A stretch of 64,000 nucleotides of DNA, from assembly GCF_014873855.1 (NCBI RefSeq), contig NZ_JADBEL010000001.1, positions 124,001-188,000 on the forward strand, given 5' to 3'. Of the stretch, positions 1 to 8,380 are shown piece after piece. Position 1 is the stretch's first letter; the number at the start of each line of letters is the position of its first letter. A program made the translations under genes and the position numbers. The DNA comes from Sporosarcina limicola. Lineage in GTDB: Bacteria > Bacillota > Bacilli > Bacillales_A > Planococcaceae. The notes beneath the pieces were generated by a model. It ran no database searches and had not been told where the DNA came from. It saw nothing but the letters and a program-made list of their open reading frames with translations.

Positions 1-126
1 ATCACTCCATAACTTCCCGTTCCAATAAAAATAGCCATCTAAGTAAAAAGACCCAATAAGATTCCCCAACACATTTATAATTCCAACCGTTATCCCATAA
101 CCAACATCCGCCAAATACGCACCCGT
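1..126 (-). CDS. Possible partial membrane-protein reading frame, runs off window edge
   Basis: On the minus strand a frame stays open from about 126 to the window edge, preceded by an in-frame TAG at 127-129. It would encode about 42 residues rich in glycine, isoleucine and aromatic residues. I see no convincing ribosome binding site, and the first possible start would be a TTG near 114. It may be an internal or decayed fragment next to the insertion sequence. I do not recognise the family. Confidence 0.15.
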
Positions 127-280
127 CTAAATGGAATCCTTGCCGGGTTTATATATAAGGCACGCTAAAAGAAATAACAAGTCAGTATACATATAACACC
201 TATTTGCTATAAAAAAGGAACAGTAGTAATTTTACTCTCACTACATAATATCCACTATTATACTAAAGTGGGGACCAATC

Positions 281-1648
281 AGAGAAAAAACCTTAAAAAG
301 CACATAGCTTCCCCTTACCCCAAAATCAATTCCCTATACTTTTATTTCCATTTCAAACACCCCTTTACACCTTACCGGATCTATCGTAACGTACCATTTT
401 TCTATCCCTAATTTGCGCTCGATAACTTCTTCATACGCTGCCATAATCTTTTTCCCTACTTTTACGCCTGTTTCATACACTTTATCTGTAAATGTTACAC
501 AAGGATTCTTTCCTTTCCAAGTCATACTCAGCGCATAACCTAGCACGGCTTCGTGTGTATCCAAAATAGCCCCGTTCCAATGTTGTTCCAGGCAACCCCA
601 AACCCGCTCAATTGGGTTATATTTACTGTGATAAGGTGGATAATAAGCTAAAATGACTGTCACATGATAAGTTACCGAAAACTCGATAATTCTTTTCATA
701 CACTGCGTTCGCCGGCTACTATTTTCGGGTCCGTTATCTGCATTGATGATAAGCGTATCATGGGATTGATTCTTATTTTTAAGCCAATAAGCCTTTATAC
801 AATCAACCATAAAATCCGCCGTGGCTTTCGTTTTTGTAAATGTTAATTCAACATGACCCGTATTGACATCCAGTATTCCGAATGGAGTTACATAATCAGT
901 CCCGAAATCATGATCGTTCGCTTTCACACAAAGCCGATTCTTCCCACCTCTTGAAAAGTTTCCAATCTTTACGCGGTCTTTCGTATCAATCGAGATGTGC
1001 ATCACATTACTTTTTCCTTTATGTTCATCTTTGATATCATCAACGTTTAGAAAGATTACGTCCGTTTCATCTATCCTCTTTAAGGGTTTTGTTTTCATCA
1101 CTTTCTTCAGCTGATAGCCAAGGTCATTTACGATTGTATTCAACGTTTGATTGGTTGGTAACTGATCGCACTGGTATCCCTTTTGTTCGATAAGCTGCTT
1201 TCGTATTTCTGTCACAGTTAGCCTTGTGAAAAGCCTTGTTGTTTTAAAATCTGGATCTGTTTGACTTTGGGAATCCACGATGGCTATTATATCCGTTGTT
1301 AAATTGGGGAGAAGTACTACTGTTTTTTTACGTCCTCTGGCACAAAAGGCATCCTCACAAGCGAATCCTGATTGTAATTCCTTTTGCCCTTTTCCAATGG
1401 TATCCCGACCAACATTAAATAATTTGGCAACCATGGACTGACCGCCGATACCATGAGCCTCAGCGATTTTAGCTAGCGTGATACGTTTTTCGGAGCCTTT
1501 CAGTTTAAGTATGCTTTCTATAAAAATATCTTTGTATTTACCTAAAATTGCGTGTATCATATAATCAGTACCCCTTGTTATGTTATTTTGTTTTGTTTGT
1601 CCTTAACAATTAAAACATAATCCAAGGGGTATTTCTGGTTTTTTCTCT
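281..1648 (-). mobile_element. ISAzo13-type insertion sequence
   Basis: A single transposase gene is bracketed by a perfect 12-bp inverted repeat: AGAGAAAAAACC at 281-292 and its reverse complement at 1637-1648. A CCCCTT block follows inside both ends. The element is about 1.37 kb, a normal size for a one-gene IS. The exact outer ends are uncertain because I cannot see a clear target-site duplication. A second 9-bp inverted repeat (TACCCCTTG at about 1569 and CAAGGGGTA at about 1624) lies just upstream of the transposase start and may be part of the right end or a promoter-proximal hairpin. Confidence 0.65.
334..1560 (-). CDS. ISAzo13-family transposase (DDE domain)
   Basis: This 408-residue protein should catalyse cut or strand transfer of the IS in which it sits. 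An N-terminal helix-turn-helix-like part (about residues 25-60) precedes an RNase H-like DDE domain. Visible catalytic blocks are HISID near residue 189 (first Asp), NADNGPENSSRR near 272 (second Asp) and KYNPIERVWG near 318 (Glu). These NxDNGPE and YNPIER signatures are typical of the ISAzo13 (Rhodopirellula-type) transposases. The frame is intact with an AAGGGG ribosome binding site, so the element may still be active. Family assignment is from motif recognition; an IS630-related family is the alternative. Confidence 0.85.
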   Translation of the reverse strand: MIHAILGKYKDIFIESILKLKGSEKRITLAKIAEAHGIGGQSMVAKLFNVGRDTIGKGQKELQSGFACEDAFCARGRKKTVVLLPNLTTDIIAIVDSQSQTDPDFKTTRLFTRLTVTEIRKQLIEQKGYQCDQLPTNQTLNTIVNDLGYQLKKVMKTKPLKRIDETDVIFLNVDDIKDEHKGKSNVMHISIDTKDRVKIGNFSRGGKNRLCVKANDHDFGTDYVTPFGILDVNTGHVELTFTKTKATADFMVDCIKAYWLKNKNQSHDTLIINADNGPENSSRRTQCMKRIIEFSVTYHVTVILAYYPPYHSKYNPIERVWGCLEQHWNGAILDTHEAVLGYALSMTWKGKNPCVTFTDKVYETGVKVGKKIMAAYEEVIERKLGIEKWYVTIDPVRCKGVFEMEIKV

Positions 1649-2113
1649 AGAATTGACTAGTTATTTTTTTGCTTATGCCTAAAATAAGTGATAAGGTTTT
1701 TGGATGCTGCAAGACCCGGTTTTTCTCCAATAAGTGAGATTACCAAAGCGCAATCGACTAGGGAGGATACATAACCTTGTACCCATACCCAGATTATTTT
1801 AATGTACGCGAATTGCCTCATTCGGATTCCTTTTATAGTAGGCCCCTGTACAAGCGAGGCAAATAAGTCTGGATTGTTTTCTTCTATTCTTGTTTTCCCT
1901 TGTCACCATTTTCAACTGTGTGACCCACTTCAGTGAAAAATTCTTCGAAAGCTTTGTATCGCTAATTGTTGCTGTAAGTACAAGAAGCAAATTAGTTATA
2001 AAATGCAAGCGAAGAAAATACAGTTGCAAACGTATAATTGGGATTATCAGGTCCCTATTCTACGAAATCTAGTGTAAACGGATAACGATGACATGTACTT
2101 TTTCCCCATTTTC
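1649..2113. other. Intergenic stretch without a recognisable gene
   Basis: About 465 bases between the IS right end and the 3' end of the MerR-type gene. Short frames exist on both strands, but none has a start with a good ribosome binding site or a familiar protein signature. The stretch is AT-rich and may be IS-flanking debris. Confidence 0.5.
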
Positions 2114-2836
2114 TCATTCTCGCTTTGTATACACCCCCATAGCCCCCTTCATAAACACCGCCAACCCCTCACCAAACTCATCAATACTCCTCGTAAACCG
2201 CTCATCCGCCACATACATTTCACCTAATCCTTTAAAAGCTTCCAACGAATAATTGCCTATCTTGTTCAAAAACACATACCATTCACCAATCGCTTCCTGT
2301 GCTTCATCCGATTCTGGTGATAGATGGCGTAGTTCTGCGAGTTTGAAATAAATACGATTCATTTCGTCCTGCATTCCCTCACCGAACCCCAACATTTTTT
2401 TATTGGACTGATTGACAGCTTTATCACCCCAGCGTTCTCTTGCTTCATTTTCATATGGATTCTTACTGAAGTCGAATCCTGTGAATTTCTCTTTGTTCGT
2501 CATTGTGTATTCCCCTTTTCCATGTTGGATTGTTTTTTCGATTGTGTTGATCATACTGTCCAGTTGCTTACGTTTTTCCAGTAACATAGTGCGCTGCATT
2601 TCGAACGCTTCCTGCCTGTTGAATGTTGGACTTGTGAGTAGTTCCTTTATTTTTGCTAAGGTGAATCCGAGTTCTCGGAAGAATAATATTTGCTGCAATG
2701 TCGCTAGGTTTTCATCAGAATAAATTCGGTATCCCGCTTCCGTCGAATCATCCGGTACGAGTAGACCGATTTCGTCATAATGATGCAGTGTGCGCACACT
2801 GACTCCCGTCAATTTGGATACTTCTTTCACTTTCAT
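2114..2836 (-). CDS. MerR-family regulator with TipAS-like drug-sensing domain (Mta/TipA type)
   Basis: This is a 240-residue transcription activator. The N-terminal MerR winged helix (KVKEVSKLTGVSVRTLHHYDEIGLL) is followed by the second MerR helix region (GYRIYS), a dimerisation coiled coil around residues 75-110, and a C-terminal TipAS-type domain with the usual ENEARERWG and FxxGLGEMY blocks. TipAS domains bind hydrophobic or thiopeptide drugs and activate multidrug efflux in relatives such as Bacillus Mta. I chose the ATG at 2836: an ATG 18 bases upstream lies on top of the AGGGGGCC ribosome binding site. The gene is monocistronic and has its own MerR-type promoter (2860-2890), which suggests autoregulation. 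No efflux gene is adjacent. Confidence 0.85.
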   Translation of the reverse strand: MKVKEVSKLTGVSVRTLHHYDEIGLLVPDDSTEAGYRIYSDENLATLQQILFFRELGFTLAKIKELLTSPTFNRQEAFEMQRTMLLEKRKQLDSMINTIEKTIQHGKGEYTMTNKEKFTGFDFSKNPYENEARERWGDKAVNQSNKKMLGFGEGMQDEMNRIYFKLAELRHLSPESDEAQEAIGEWYVFLNKIGNYSLEAFKGLGEMYVADERFTRSIDEFGEGLAVFMKGAMGVYTKRE

Positions 2837-2859
2837 CGCTAAGGCCCCCTTCACTACTG

Positions 2860-2890
2860 ACTATAAAGCATGACGTTGCGTTAGAGTCAA
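2860..2890 (-). promoter_or_regulatory. MerR-type promoter with 19-bp spacer upstream of the TipA-like regulator
   Basis: On the minus strand TTGACT (2885-2890) and TATAGT (2860-2865) are separated by exactly 19 bases. This over-long spacer is the hallmark of MerR-activated promoters. The spacer region carries TGAC/GTCA half sites around a TAACG core. The promoter points at the adjacent MerR gene, so autoactivation is the natural reading. Confidence 0.7.
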
Positions 2891-2924
2891 CATGGAAAAG
2901 TAATTTTTTCGCGAAAAATAATGT

Positions 2925-3090
2925 GAAAGAAATGAGCCGGATTATTTGTGATTTAGGACGTCATCGTTGGCTTCCATAGTTATAGTTTAATTTGTATCGA
3001 ATCGTGGTTGTCAGTGTCGTAATAACGAAGTTACAGGGGACCCCTCTAAAACGAACTGAATTGAAATAAGCTCAGAAATCAATGTGCTAT
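2925..3090 (+). pseudogene. Decayed partial copy of the 154-aa gene at 5782
   Basis: The bases from about 2925 to 3090 align closely with about 5875-6050, inside the coding region of the orphan gene at 5782-6246. They share the runs TGCGATTTAGGACG (TGTGATTTAGGACG here), CATCGTTGG, GAAGTTACAG and GGATTGAAATAAGC with small changes. The copy here lacks about 18 internal bases, has a TAG where the intact gene reads CCCAG, and lacks both gene ends. It is therefore a truncated, non-coding remnant of a former duplicate. Confidence 0.75.
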
Positions 3091-3146
3091 AAATCGTGAA
3101 ATATTCATGCTATGATAAGATACTTGACTTCGGAGGTGAAAAAGTT

Positions 3147-3794
3147 ATGGACTCTCGTTTAACAACAAAAGAAAAATTACTGAATTTATTAAAAAAAGAG
3201 ACCAAAATGACAGTGAATCAACTGGCTCAAGCTTTAAATGTCACAGAAATGGCCGTTAGAAAACATCTAAATATCCTCGAAAGAGATTCTTTTATCCATA
3301 TCGTTGAAGTAAAACAACCTCTAGGTCGACCTGTGCAAGTTTTTTCATTAACACCGCAAGCCGATGTACTTTTCCCTAAAAGTTACGATAATCTTACTGT
3401 TGATTTTCTCAGTGACCTTCAGGCGATTCAAGGGAATGACATAATTCATCATCTATTTGAAAAGAGAAGTAAGCGACTAGCTAATAAATACTCTCCGTAT
3501 ATGAAAAATAAAATATCAAACGAAGAAATTGTTGAGACATTGAAAAATATTCAAATCGACAAAGGGTATATGGCCGATGTAATTAAAATAGATGACAATC
3601 AATTTGAATTAATTGAGCATAATTGCCCTATTTTTGAGGTAGCTAAAAATTTTAAACAAGCATGTAACTGCGAGACAAACATGTTTAAAGAAGTATTAAA
3701 TACGAATAATGTACGGCGAACGAGTTGCAAAGCTGATGGAGAGGACCATTGCCATTTTCTTATCAATTTTAATGGGGATAGCCCATCCGTTTAA
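3147..3794 (+). CDS. HTH transcriptional regulator, SufR/DeoR-like with C-terminal cysteine cluster
   Basis: A 215-residue DNA-binding protein. Residues 5-65 form a winged helix (TVNQLAQALNVTEMAVRKHL). The C-terminal half carries cysteines at about 160, 173, 175, 194 and 202. The 13-residue gap between the first two and the placement of the last resemble the Fe-S-ligating cysteines of SufR-type sensors, so an iron-sulfur or redox signal is a reasonable inference. The start at 3147 has a strong GGAGGTG site at 3132-3138; an upstream in-frame ATG at 3096 has none. It sits immediately before sodA and near a ferredoxin, which fits an oxidative-stress or iron role. No target is proven. Confidence 0.75.
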   Translation: MDSRLTTKEKLLNLLKKETKMTVNQLAQALNVTEMAVRKHLNILERDSFIHIVEVKQPLGRPVQVFSLTPQADVLFPKSYDNLTVDFLSDLQAIQGNDIIHHLFEKRSKRLANKYSPYMKNKISNEEIVETLKNIQIDKGYMADVIKIDDNQFELIEHNCPIFEVAKNFKQACNCETNMFKEVLNTNNVRRTSCKADGEDHCHFLINFNGDSPSV

Positions 3795-3840
3795 AAAAGG
3801 CCATCTATTTTGTGAAAGTACATGATAGCAGCCTTTTTTG
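3795..3840 (+). terminator. Probable terminator after the SufR-like regulator
   Basis: Complementary arms AAAAAAGGC and GCCTTTTTT flank a loop just after the stop codon, and the run of T is on the plus strand. The stem is imperfect. Confidence 0.5.
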
Positions 3841-4009
3841 CATTCAATCTAATTAGATGAATAGCTTCTTCAGGAAGATGTGAATGGGTATATTAAGTGC
3901 AACTCGGTTGACTTCAGATGATTACTTGTTCTATTATCATCATACACACTTGTTAAACTAAAAGGTTTACAAAGTATAAGAAGTGTATGAAACCTAGGGG
4001 GAAATTAAA

Positions 4010-4633
4010 ATGAGTACATTTACGTTACCAGCACTAAATTATGGTTTCGATGCATTAGAACCAGTTATTAACCAACAAACAATGGAAATCCATTATGGAA
4101 AACATCATCAAACGTATGTGAATAATCTAAATGTCGCACTTGAAGGACATGGAGATTTAAACGGCAAAACTGTGGAAGAACTCCTTACAAATCTGGATGC
4201 TCTACCTGAGTCAATTAGAACGGCTGTTAGAAATAATGGAGGTGGTCATTTAAATCATTCGTTATTCTGGGAAGTGCTTACTTCTCCCTCGGAAAACAAC
4301 CTACCAACGGGCAACTTAGCTACAGCGATTAACAATCGTTTTGGTAGTTTTGAAAAGTTCAAAGAAGAATTTACAAAGGCCGCAACAGGAAGATTCGGTT
4401 CCGGTTGGGCTTGGCTAGTCGTCAATAATGATAATAAAATTGATGTCACGAGTACGCCAAATCAAGACAATCCGATTATGGAAGGCACAATGCCTATCTT
4501 GGGGTTAGATGTCTGGGAACATGCTTATTACTTAGCTTATCAAAATAGAAGACCTGATTATATTTCAAACTTCTTTAAAATTATTAATTGGGATGCAGTT
4601 TCCAATAAATACGAACAAGCGATGAATAGATAA
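4010..4633 (+). CDS. sodA: Superoxide dismutase (Mn/Fe family)
   Basis: Converts superoxide to oxygen and hydrogen peroxide in the cytoplasm. The 207-residue length is normal. The four metal ligands are visible: His28 (MEIHYGKHH), His83 (HLNHSLFW), Asp167 and His171 ([10 protein letters not shown]). The start follows a GGGGG-type ribosome binding site (CTAGGGGGAAATTAAA). It is preceded by the SufR-like regulator and followed by ywhD and ferredoxin on the same strand, but a 9-bp perfect inverted repeat separates it from ywhD. Sequence alone does not decide between Mn and Fe use. Confidence 0.95.
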   Translation: MSTFTLPALNYGFDALEPVINQQTMEIHYGKHHQTYVNNLNVALEGHGDLNGKTVEELLTNLDALPESIRTAVRNNGGGHLNHSLFWEVLTSPSENNLPTGNLATAINNRFGSFEKFKEEFTKAATGRFGSGWAWLVVNNDNKIDVTSTPNQDNPIMEGTMPILGLDVWEHAYYLAYQNRRPDYISNFFKIINWDAVSNKYEQAMNR

Positions 4634-4644
4634 TTGTTATCTAC

Positions 4645-4674
4645 AAGATAAGATCCCTTTTAGGCTCTTATCTT
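4645..4674 (+). terminator. Inverted repeat between sodA and ywhD
   Basis: A perfect 9-bp stem, AAGATAAGA with TCTTATCTT, separated by 12 bases just after the sodA stop. The T-run is short, so it may be a weak terminator or an mRNA-stabilising hairpin. Confidence 0.5.
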
Positions 4675-4705
4675 GTTCACTAAAATGAAAGGAGGAAAAA
4701 CATCA

Positions 4706-5236
4706 TTGACGAAACGAGAAAACAAACAAAAGATGACCTTTACAATTTTAAGCGGTGATTCTACCGATGGGGATGGCGGATTTGGTATCGGTACGATTAG
4801 TCTTGATAATGTTACTCCTATCATCATAGACCCTGAAGAAAACGATATTTTTATAGACATGGATGCCTTGCATGGCAAAAGCAAGATAGAAAAAAAAGTC
4901 CGGTTCAAGCCTGATAAAGAACATGCTGGACCTAATCCCAAATGTTTTTGGATTGTATGGCTAACGCTTCGAAATGATAGTTTAGGACCTTATTATTCAG
5001 GCGCAGCAGCTTGCGAAGTATTAGTGTCGAGAGAAGACCGTCGAATTAAGTTGGGATACAAATCTTTGCCCGAACATGTAAATAATATGGATAAATCGCT
5101 TAAAAACCAATTCATTCTTTCTCATATGGATATGCAATCGTTGGGGTTATTAAGGGAATATTTAAAGGAATATGATGTGGGATACTGGCAGCGTTCAAGT
5201 GAAGATTTAAAAAATCAACTAGGGAAATCAATCTGA
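4706..5236 (+). CDS. ywhD: YwhD family protein
   Basis: A 176-residue protein that matches Bacillus YwhD in its diagnostic blocks: TDGDGGFGIG near the start, VTPIIIDPEE, GPYYSGAAACEV, GYKSLPEHVN and MDKSLK. The biochemical function of the family is unknown to me. The start is chosen as TTG at 4706, eleven bases after an AAAGGAGG site. The in-frame ATG at 4685 and TTG at 4673 overlap or precede that site and are unlikely. The resulting length agrees with the family. The ferredoxin gene follows closely on the same strand, so the two are probably co-transcribed. Confidence 0.9.
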   Translation: MTKRENKQKMTFTILSGDSTDGDGGFGIGTISLDNVTPIIIDPEENDIFIDMDALHGKSKIEKKVRFKPDKEHAGPNPKCFWIVWLTLRNDSLGPYYSGAAACEVLVSREDRRIKLGYKSLPEHVNNMDKSLKNQFILSHMDMQSLGLLREYLKEYDVGYWQRSSEDLKNQLGKSI

Positions 5237-5258
5237 TTACCAATTGGAGGTCCTGAAA

Positions 5259-5501
5259 ATGGCTTTTGTTATAACTTCGCAGTGTATAACGGAACGGGCG
5301 GCGGACTGCGTAGAGGTTTGTCCAGTGGATTGTATTACATTAGGCGACGATCAATTTTTTATCGATCCAAATACATGCATCGATTGTGGTGCCTGTGAAG
5401 TTGTCTGTCCCGTTGAAGCAATCTATTTTGAAGAAGATGTACCCGAAGGTGAAGTGTCATCAATCTTTAAAGCAAAAAAATACTTTGGGATTGTTGAGTA
5501 G
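5259..5501 (+). CDS. Ferredoxin, 7Fe type ([3Fe-4S][4Fe-4S])
   Basis: A small (80-residue) acidic electron carrier. Cysteines lie at 9, 17, 21 and 25 and again at 40, 43, 46 and 50 (CIDCGACEVVCP). This is the ligand spacing of seven-iron ferredoxins, in which the first motif lacks the central cysteine position and one cluster is [3Fe-4S]. The start at 5259 follows GGAGGTCCTGAAA; an upstream in-frame TTG overlaps that site. It is 22 bases after ywhD. A partner enzyme is not obvious here. Confidence 0.85.
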   Translation: MAFVITSQCITERAADCVEVCPVDCITLGDDQFFIDPNTCIDCGACEVVCPVEAIYFEEDVPEGEVSSIFKAKKYFGIVE

Positions 5502-5781
5502 CCAGTAAATCCTTAATCATGGGTTGGTCATAACCAATCTTGCCATACAATGGTTAATAGAAGATGCTGGTTTGAAGAATGGATTGAAACAATTCAAAGT
5601 GTAAGATTTCAAAGCTGATTAGCCTAGTTGCTAAACAGTTTTCATGACTTTCCTTTACTAGTGATTATGAAGTAGGAAGTTACATTAGAGTTGACCAAGA
5701 AAATGTTTCTAACCACAAAAGATCAACTACTTAGCTGATTTTTCTTCATTATACTTCAACCATGAACACGTGAGGTGAACC
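5502..5781. other. Intergenic, no gene recognised
   Basis: About 280 AT-rich bases between the ferredoxin and the orphan 154-aa gene. A small inverted repeat (GGTTGGTCATAACCAATC) lies near 5522. I see no convincing open frame, RNA gene or promoter pair. Confidence 0.4.
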
Positions 5782-6246
5782 ATGACAAACCAAACAATCA
5801 TCTGCAGAACTATAGGCGAGTACACTAATAACCTAACGAGAGGAAAATCATATCAAGTAATTGAGATAAATGGTGAGAAAGAATTGATTCGGATCATTTG
5901 CGATTTAGGACGCCATCGTTGGTTTCCCCAGTATTATTTTAATTTGGATGGAACCGGAGTTGTGAGTTTCATAAGTTGGACGTTTGATGATGAAGTTACA
6001 GTGGACCCCACTGTAACGAATTGGATTGAAATAAGCTTAGAAATGAGTGATGGTAGTAAGAGATGGTGCATGCTTTATACACCGGAACGATTGCTGAACG
6101 TGTTCAAACAACCGAACATTGACCCACCAGGGATGCACTTGAAACATATGATTATTGTTAGAAGTTACACGGTTGGGGATGTACAATGGACGCTCACTTC
6201 TCTTGAGCAGCAAGACGAGTTAATGAAGGCTACGTTGTCCTGTTAA
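5782..6246 (+). CDS. Hypothetical protein, 154 residues
   Basis: I do not recognise a named family. The N-terminal half (residues 1-60) reads like a small beta-rich SH3-like fold (LTRGKSYQVIEINGE ... RHRWFPQYYF). The C-terminal half has charged and aromatic segments without membrane spans or a signal peptide, so it should be cytoplasmic. GAGGTG precedes the ATG. A decayed copy of the middle of this gene is found at about 2925-3090. The gene stands alone, with long AT-rich flanks, in an accessory region. Function is open. Confidence 0.7.
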   Translation: MTNQTIICRTIGEYTNNLTRGKSYQVIEINGEKELIRIICDLGRHRWFPQYYFNLDGTGVVSFISWTFDDEVTVDPTVTNWIEISLEMSDGSKRWCMLYTPERLLNVFKQPNIDPPGMHLKHMIIVRSYTVGDVQWTLTSLEQQDELMKATLSC

Positions 6247-6413
6247 TCATTTACATCATTACGTTGCTCATTTCTTTCGGCTTATTTTCACGGATATCAG
6301 TCACTTTGGAGATTATATCCGTCACTTTTATAAACTTATCCCTGAATCAGGACCATTGACCCACACCTGAATAAAAACTACCCCCAATCCTTTTCCTAAG
6401 AACATAATTTCAC

Positions 6414-6454
6414 AAAAAGAGTAGCAAGGAATCCATCTCCCTCCTACTCTTTTT
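6414..6454 (-). terminator. Terminator of the pstSCA operon
   Basis: A perfect stem of 10-11 bp (AAAAGAGTAG with CTACTCTTTT) lies just after the pstA stop codon in the minus-strand direction and ends in a T-run. Its symmetry means it could also stop plus-strand transcription. Confidence 0.85.
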
Positions 6455-6459
6455 CCCAA

Positions 6460-7344
6460 TCAATACTTCCTCTGAAATTTATTTCGAATAACAATAGCGC
6501 TCGAGTTCAAAATCAGCAACGCCACAAGCAATACAATGATTGTTGCCGCCGCTAGATTTGCGTATTCTGCGACTAATGAAGAATCGAGTGTCCAATAATA
6601 AATTTGCATAGGCAAGACTGTGAATTTATCGAGTATACCGCCAGGAAAAGGCATGAGTAATGCGGGAATTCCGATGACTACTAACGGTGCTGTTTCCCCG
6701 ATTGCACGTGATAGCGATAGAATTGCGCCTGTCATTATACCAGGAAGGGATACTGGCAGGATAACATTTTTAATGGTTTGCCATTTCGTTGCACCCATTC
6801 CGTAGGATGCTTCGCTTAAGTGTTGGGGAACTGCGCGAATAGCCTCTTGACTGGCCACTATGACAATCGGCAGAATAAGGAGAGACATCGTTAATCCGCC
6901 AGCTAAAATGACATTGCCGAAGTCCATCACCCTGACAAAAACGGTTAATCCCAGAATACCGTATACGATGGAAGGCACGCCTGCCAAGTTTGCGATATTC
7001 GTCTGAATGATCCCTTGTAGACGTCCTTTTTTCGCATATATTTCCAAGTAGATTGCTGTCCCCACACCGAAAAACATTGTAACAGGGGCCACAACGAGCA
7101 TTAACCAAAACGTTCCCAAGATAGCTCCCATGATACCGGCTCGTTCAGGCTGCGTAGACAGTTTCCCAGTAATGAAATCTAGATCTATCCAAGCGATTCC
7201 CTGTGATACGACACGGTAAATTAAGATAGCTAGTACAACGAGACCAAATAGCGTAGCGAGCAGAAAAATATATTTAGATAAGCTGTTCTTGAATAGTCGG
7301 AAGTTCATTCGCCTCATAACTTTTGTTTGATTCACATGCTCCAT
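6460..7344 (-). CDS. pstA: Phosphate ABC transporter permease PstA
   Basis: One of the two membrane subunits of the high-affinity phosphate importer. The 294-residue protein has about six transmembrane segments and the ABC-permease coupling loop (SEASYGMGATKWQTIKNVILP, near residues 190-210). The start at 7344 is preceded by GGGAGGAATATTAAA; an upstream in-frame start at 7386 lies within pstC. It begins one base after the pstC stop, so translation is likely coupled. Confidence 0.93.
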   Translation of the reverse strand: MEHVNQTKVMRRMNFRLFKNSLSKYIFLLATLFGLVVLAILIYRVVSQGIAWIDLDFITGKLSTQPERAGIMGAILGTFWLMLVVAPVTMFFGVGTAIYLEIYAKKGRLQGIIQTNIANLAGVPSIVYGILGLTVFVRVMDFGNVILAGGLTMSLLILPIVIVASQEAIRAVPQHLSEASYGMGATKWQTIKNVILPVSLPGIMTGAILSLSRAIGETAPLVVIGIPALLMPFPGGILDKFTVLPMQIYYWTLDSSLVAEYANLAAATIIVLLVALLILNSSAIVIRNKFQRKY

Positions 7345-7345
7345 T

Positions 7346-8302
7346 TTAATATTCCTCCCTAAATTTTCGAGAGACATATCTAGCAACTACATTCATGATG
7401 AGCGTGAAAACGAACAGCGTCATCGCAACCGCGTATAAGCTGTAATAGATTGTTGAACCTGCGGGGGCATCTCCACCCGTTACTTCAACAATATACGCAG
7501 TCATCGTCTGCATGGACTGCGTAATGTCGAATGAGAAGTTTTTTGTACTTCCGCTTGCGATGGTCACAATCATCGTTTCGCCGATTGCCCGGGAAATACC
7601 GAGTACGAATGATGCGATGATTCCTGACAAAGCAGCGGGAATGACGACCTTTTTTGTCACTTCCAGTTTCGTGGACCCAAGCGCGAAAGCCCCTTCCCGC
7701 ATTGAATTCGGAACTGAACTCATCGCATCTTCAGACAGCGAGGCAATCATCGGGATAATCATGACACCCATCACGATTCCTGGACTTAGGATATTGGTAG
7801 CTTGTAGGCTGGGAATTACATCACGTAACAGCGGTGTGATGAACGTGAAGGCGAAAAATCCATAAACGATTGTCGGAATACCTGCGAGGATTTCCAATAA
7901 CGGTTTCACAGTTTTTCTGACTTTATCAGAAGCGTATTCACTCAAATAGATTGCTGTCATTAAGCCGATTGGCGCCGCCACAAACATGGCGATAACAGAT
8001 GACGTAACCGTGCCAATTACAAGCGGCAACACGCCAAATTGGGGATTTTGACTTAATGGTTTTAATACAGTTCCCGTGAAGAAATCTACAATCGGAACCC
8101 TTCTAAAAAACTCAATCGTTTCAGATAATAATGTATAGACGATTCCAACGGTTGTAAGAATCGATACACTAGCAATCAGAAAAAGAAATACAGGAATGCA
8201 CTTTTCCACTATGTTTTTCAGACTAGACTTATTTCTTTTCTGATCAAGCAATTCCCTAACTTTCATAGTTTTATTTTTTGCTAGTTCACTATTTATGGAC
8301 AC
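7346..8302 (-). CDS. pstC: Phosphate ABC transporter permease PstC
   Basis: Second membrane subunit of the phosphate importer, about 318 residues with roughly six transmembrane helices and the coupling-loop motif REGAFALGSTKLEVTKKVVIP. I chose the GTG at 8302, eleven bases after AAGGAG. The GTG at 8314 overlaps that ribosome binding site. The gene lies between pstS and pstA, the usual order. Confidence 0.92.
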   Translation of the reverse strand: MSINSELAKNKTMKVRELLDQKRNKSSLKNIVEKCIPVFLFLIASVSILTTVGIVYTLLSETIEFFRRVPIVDFFTGTVLKPLSQNPQFGVLPLVIGTVTSSVIAMFVAAPIGLMTAIYLSEYASDKVRKTVKPLLEILAGIPTIVYGFFAFTFITPLLRDVIPSLQATNILSPGIVMGVMIIPMIASLSEDAMSSVPNSMREGAFALGSTKLEVTKKVVIPAALSGIIASFVLGISRAIGETMIVTIASGSTKNFSFDITQSMQTMTAYIVEVTGGDAPAGSTIYYSLYAVAMTLFVFTLIMNVVARYVSRKFREEY

Positions 8303-8339
8303 GGTGTGGCGCACTCCTTCCAGCTCTTATAAGCACTAA

Positions 8340-8373
8340 TAAGGTGGGAGCTTATTGAAAGCCCCCACCTTTT
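8340..8373 (-). terminator. Hairpin between pstS and pstC
   Basis: Stem AAGGTGGG with CCCACCTT directly after pstS. It probably acts as a partial terminator or 3' stabiliser that gives more pstS than pstC message, as in many pst operons. Confidence 0.65.
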
Positions 8374-8380
8374 CAGGGTT

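Noticed and set aside
1799-2072. Small frames on both strands in the IS flank
   Set aside because: No start signal and no recognisable protein pattern.
5690-5715. Second MerR-type operator (CATTAGAGTTGACC) before the 154-aa gene
   Set aside because: It resembles the sequence at 2880-2890, but no matching -10 at 19 bases follows on either strand.
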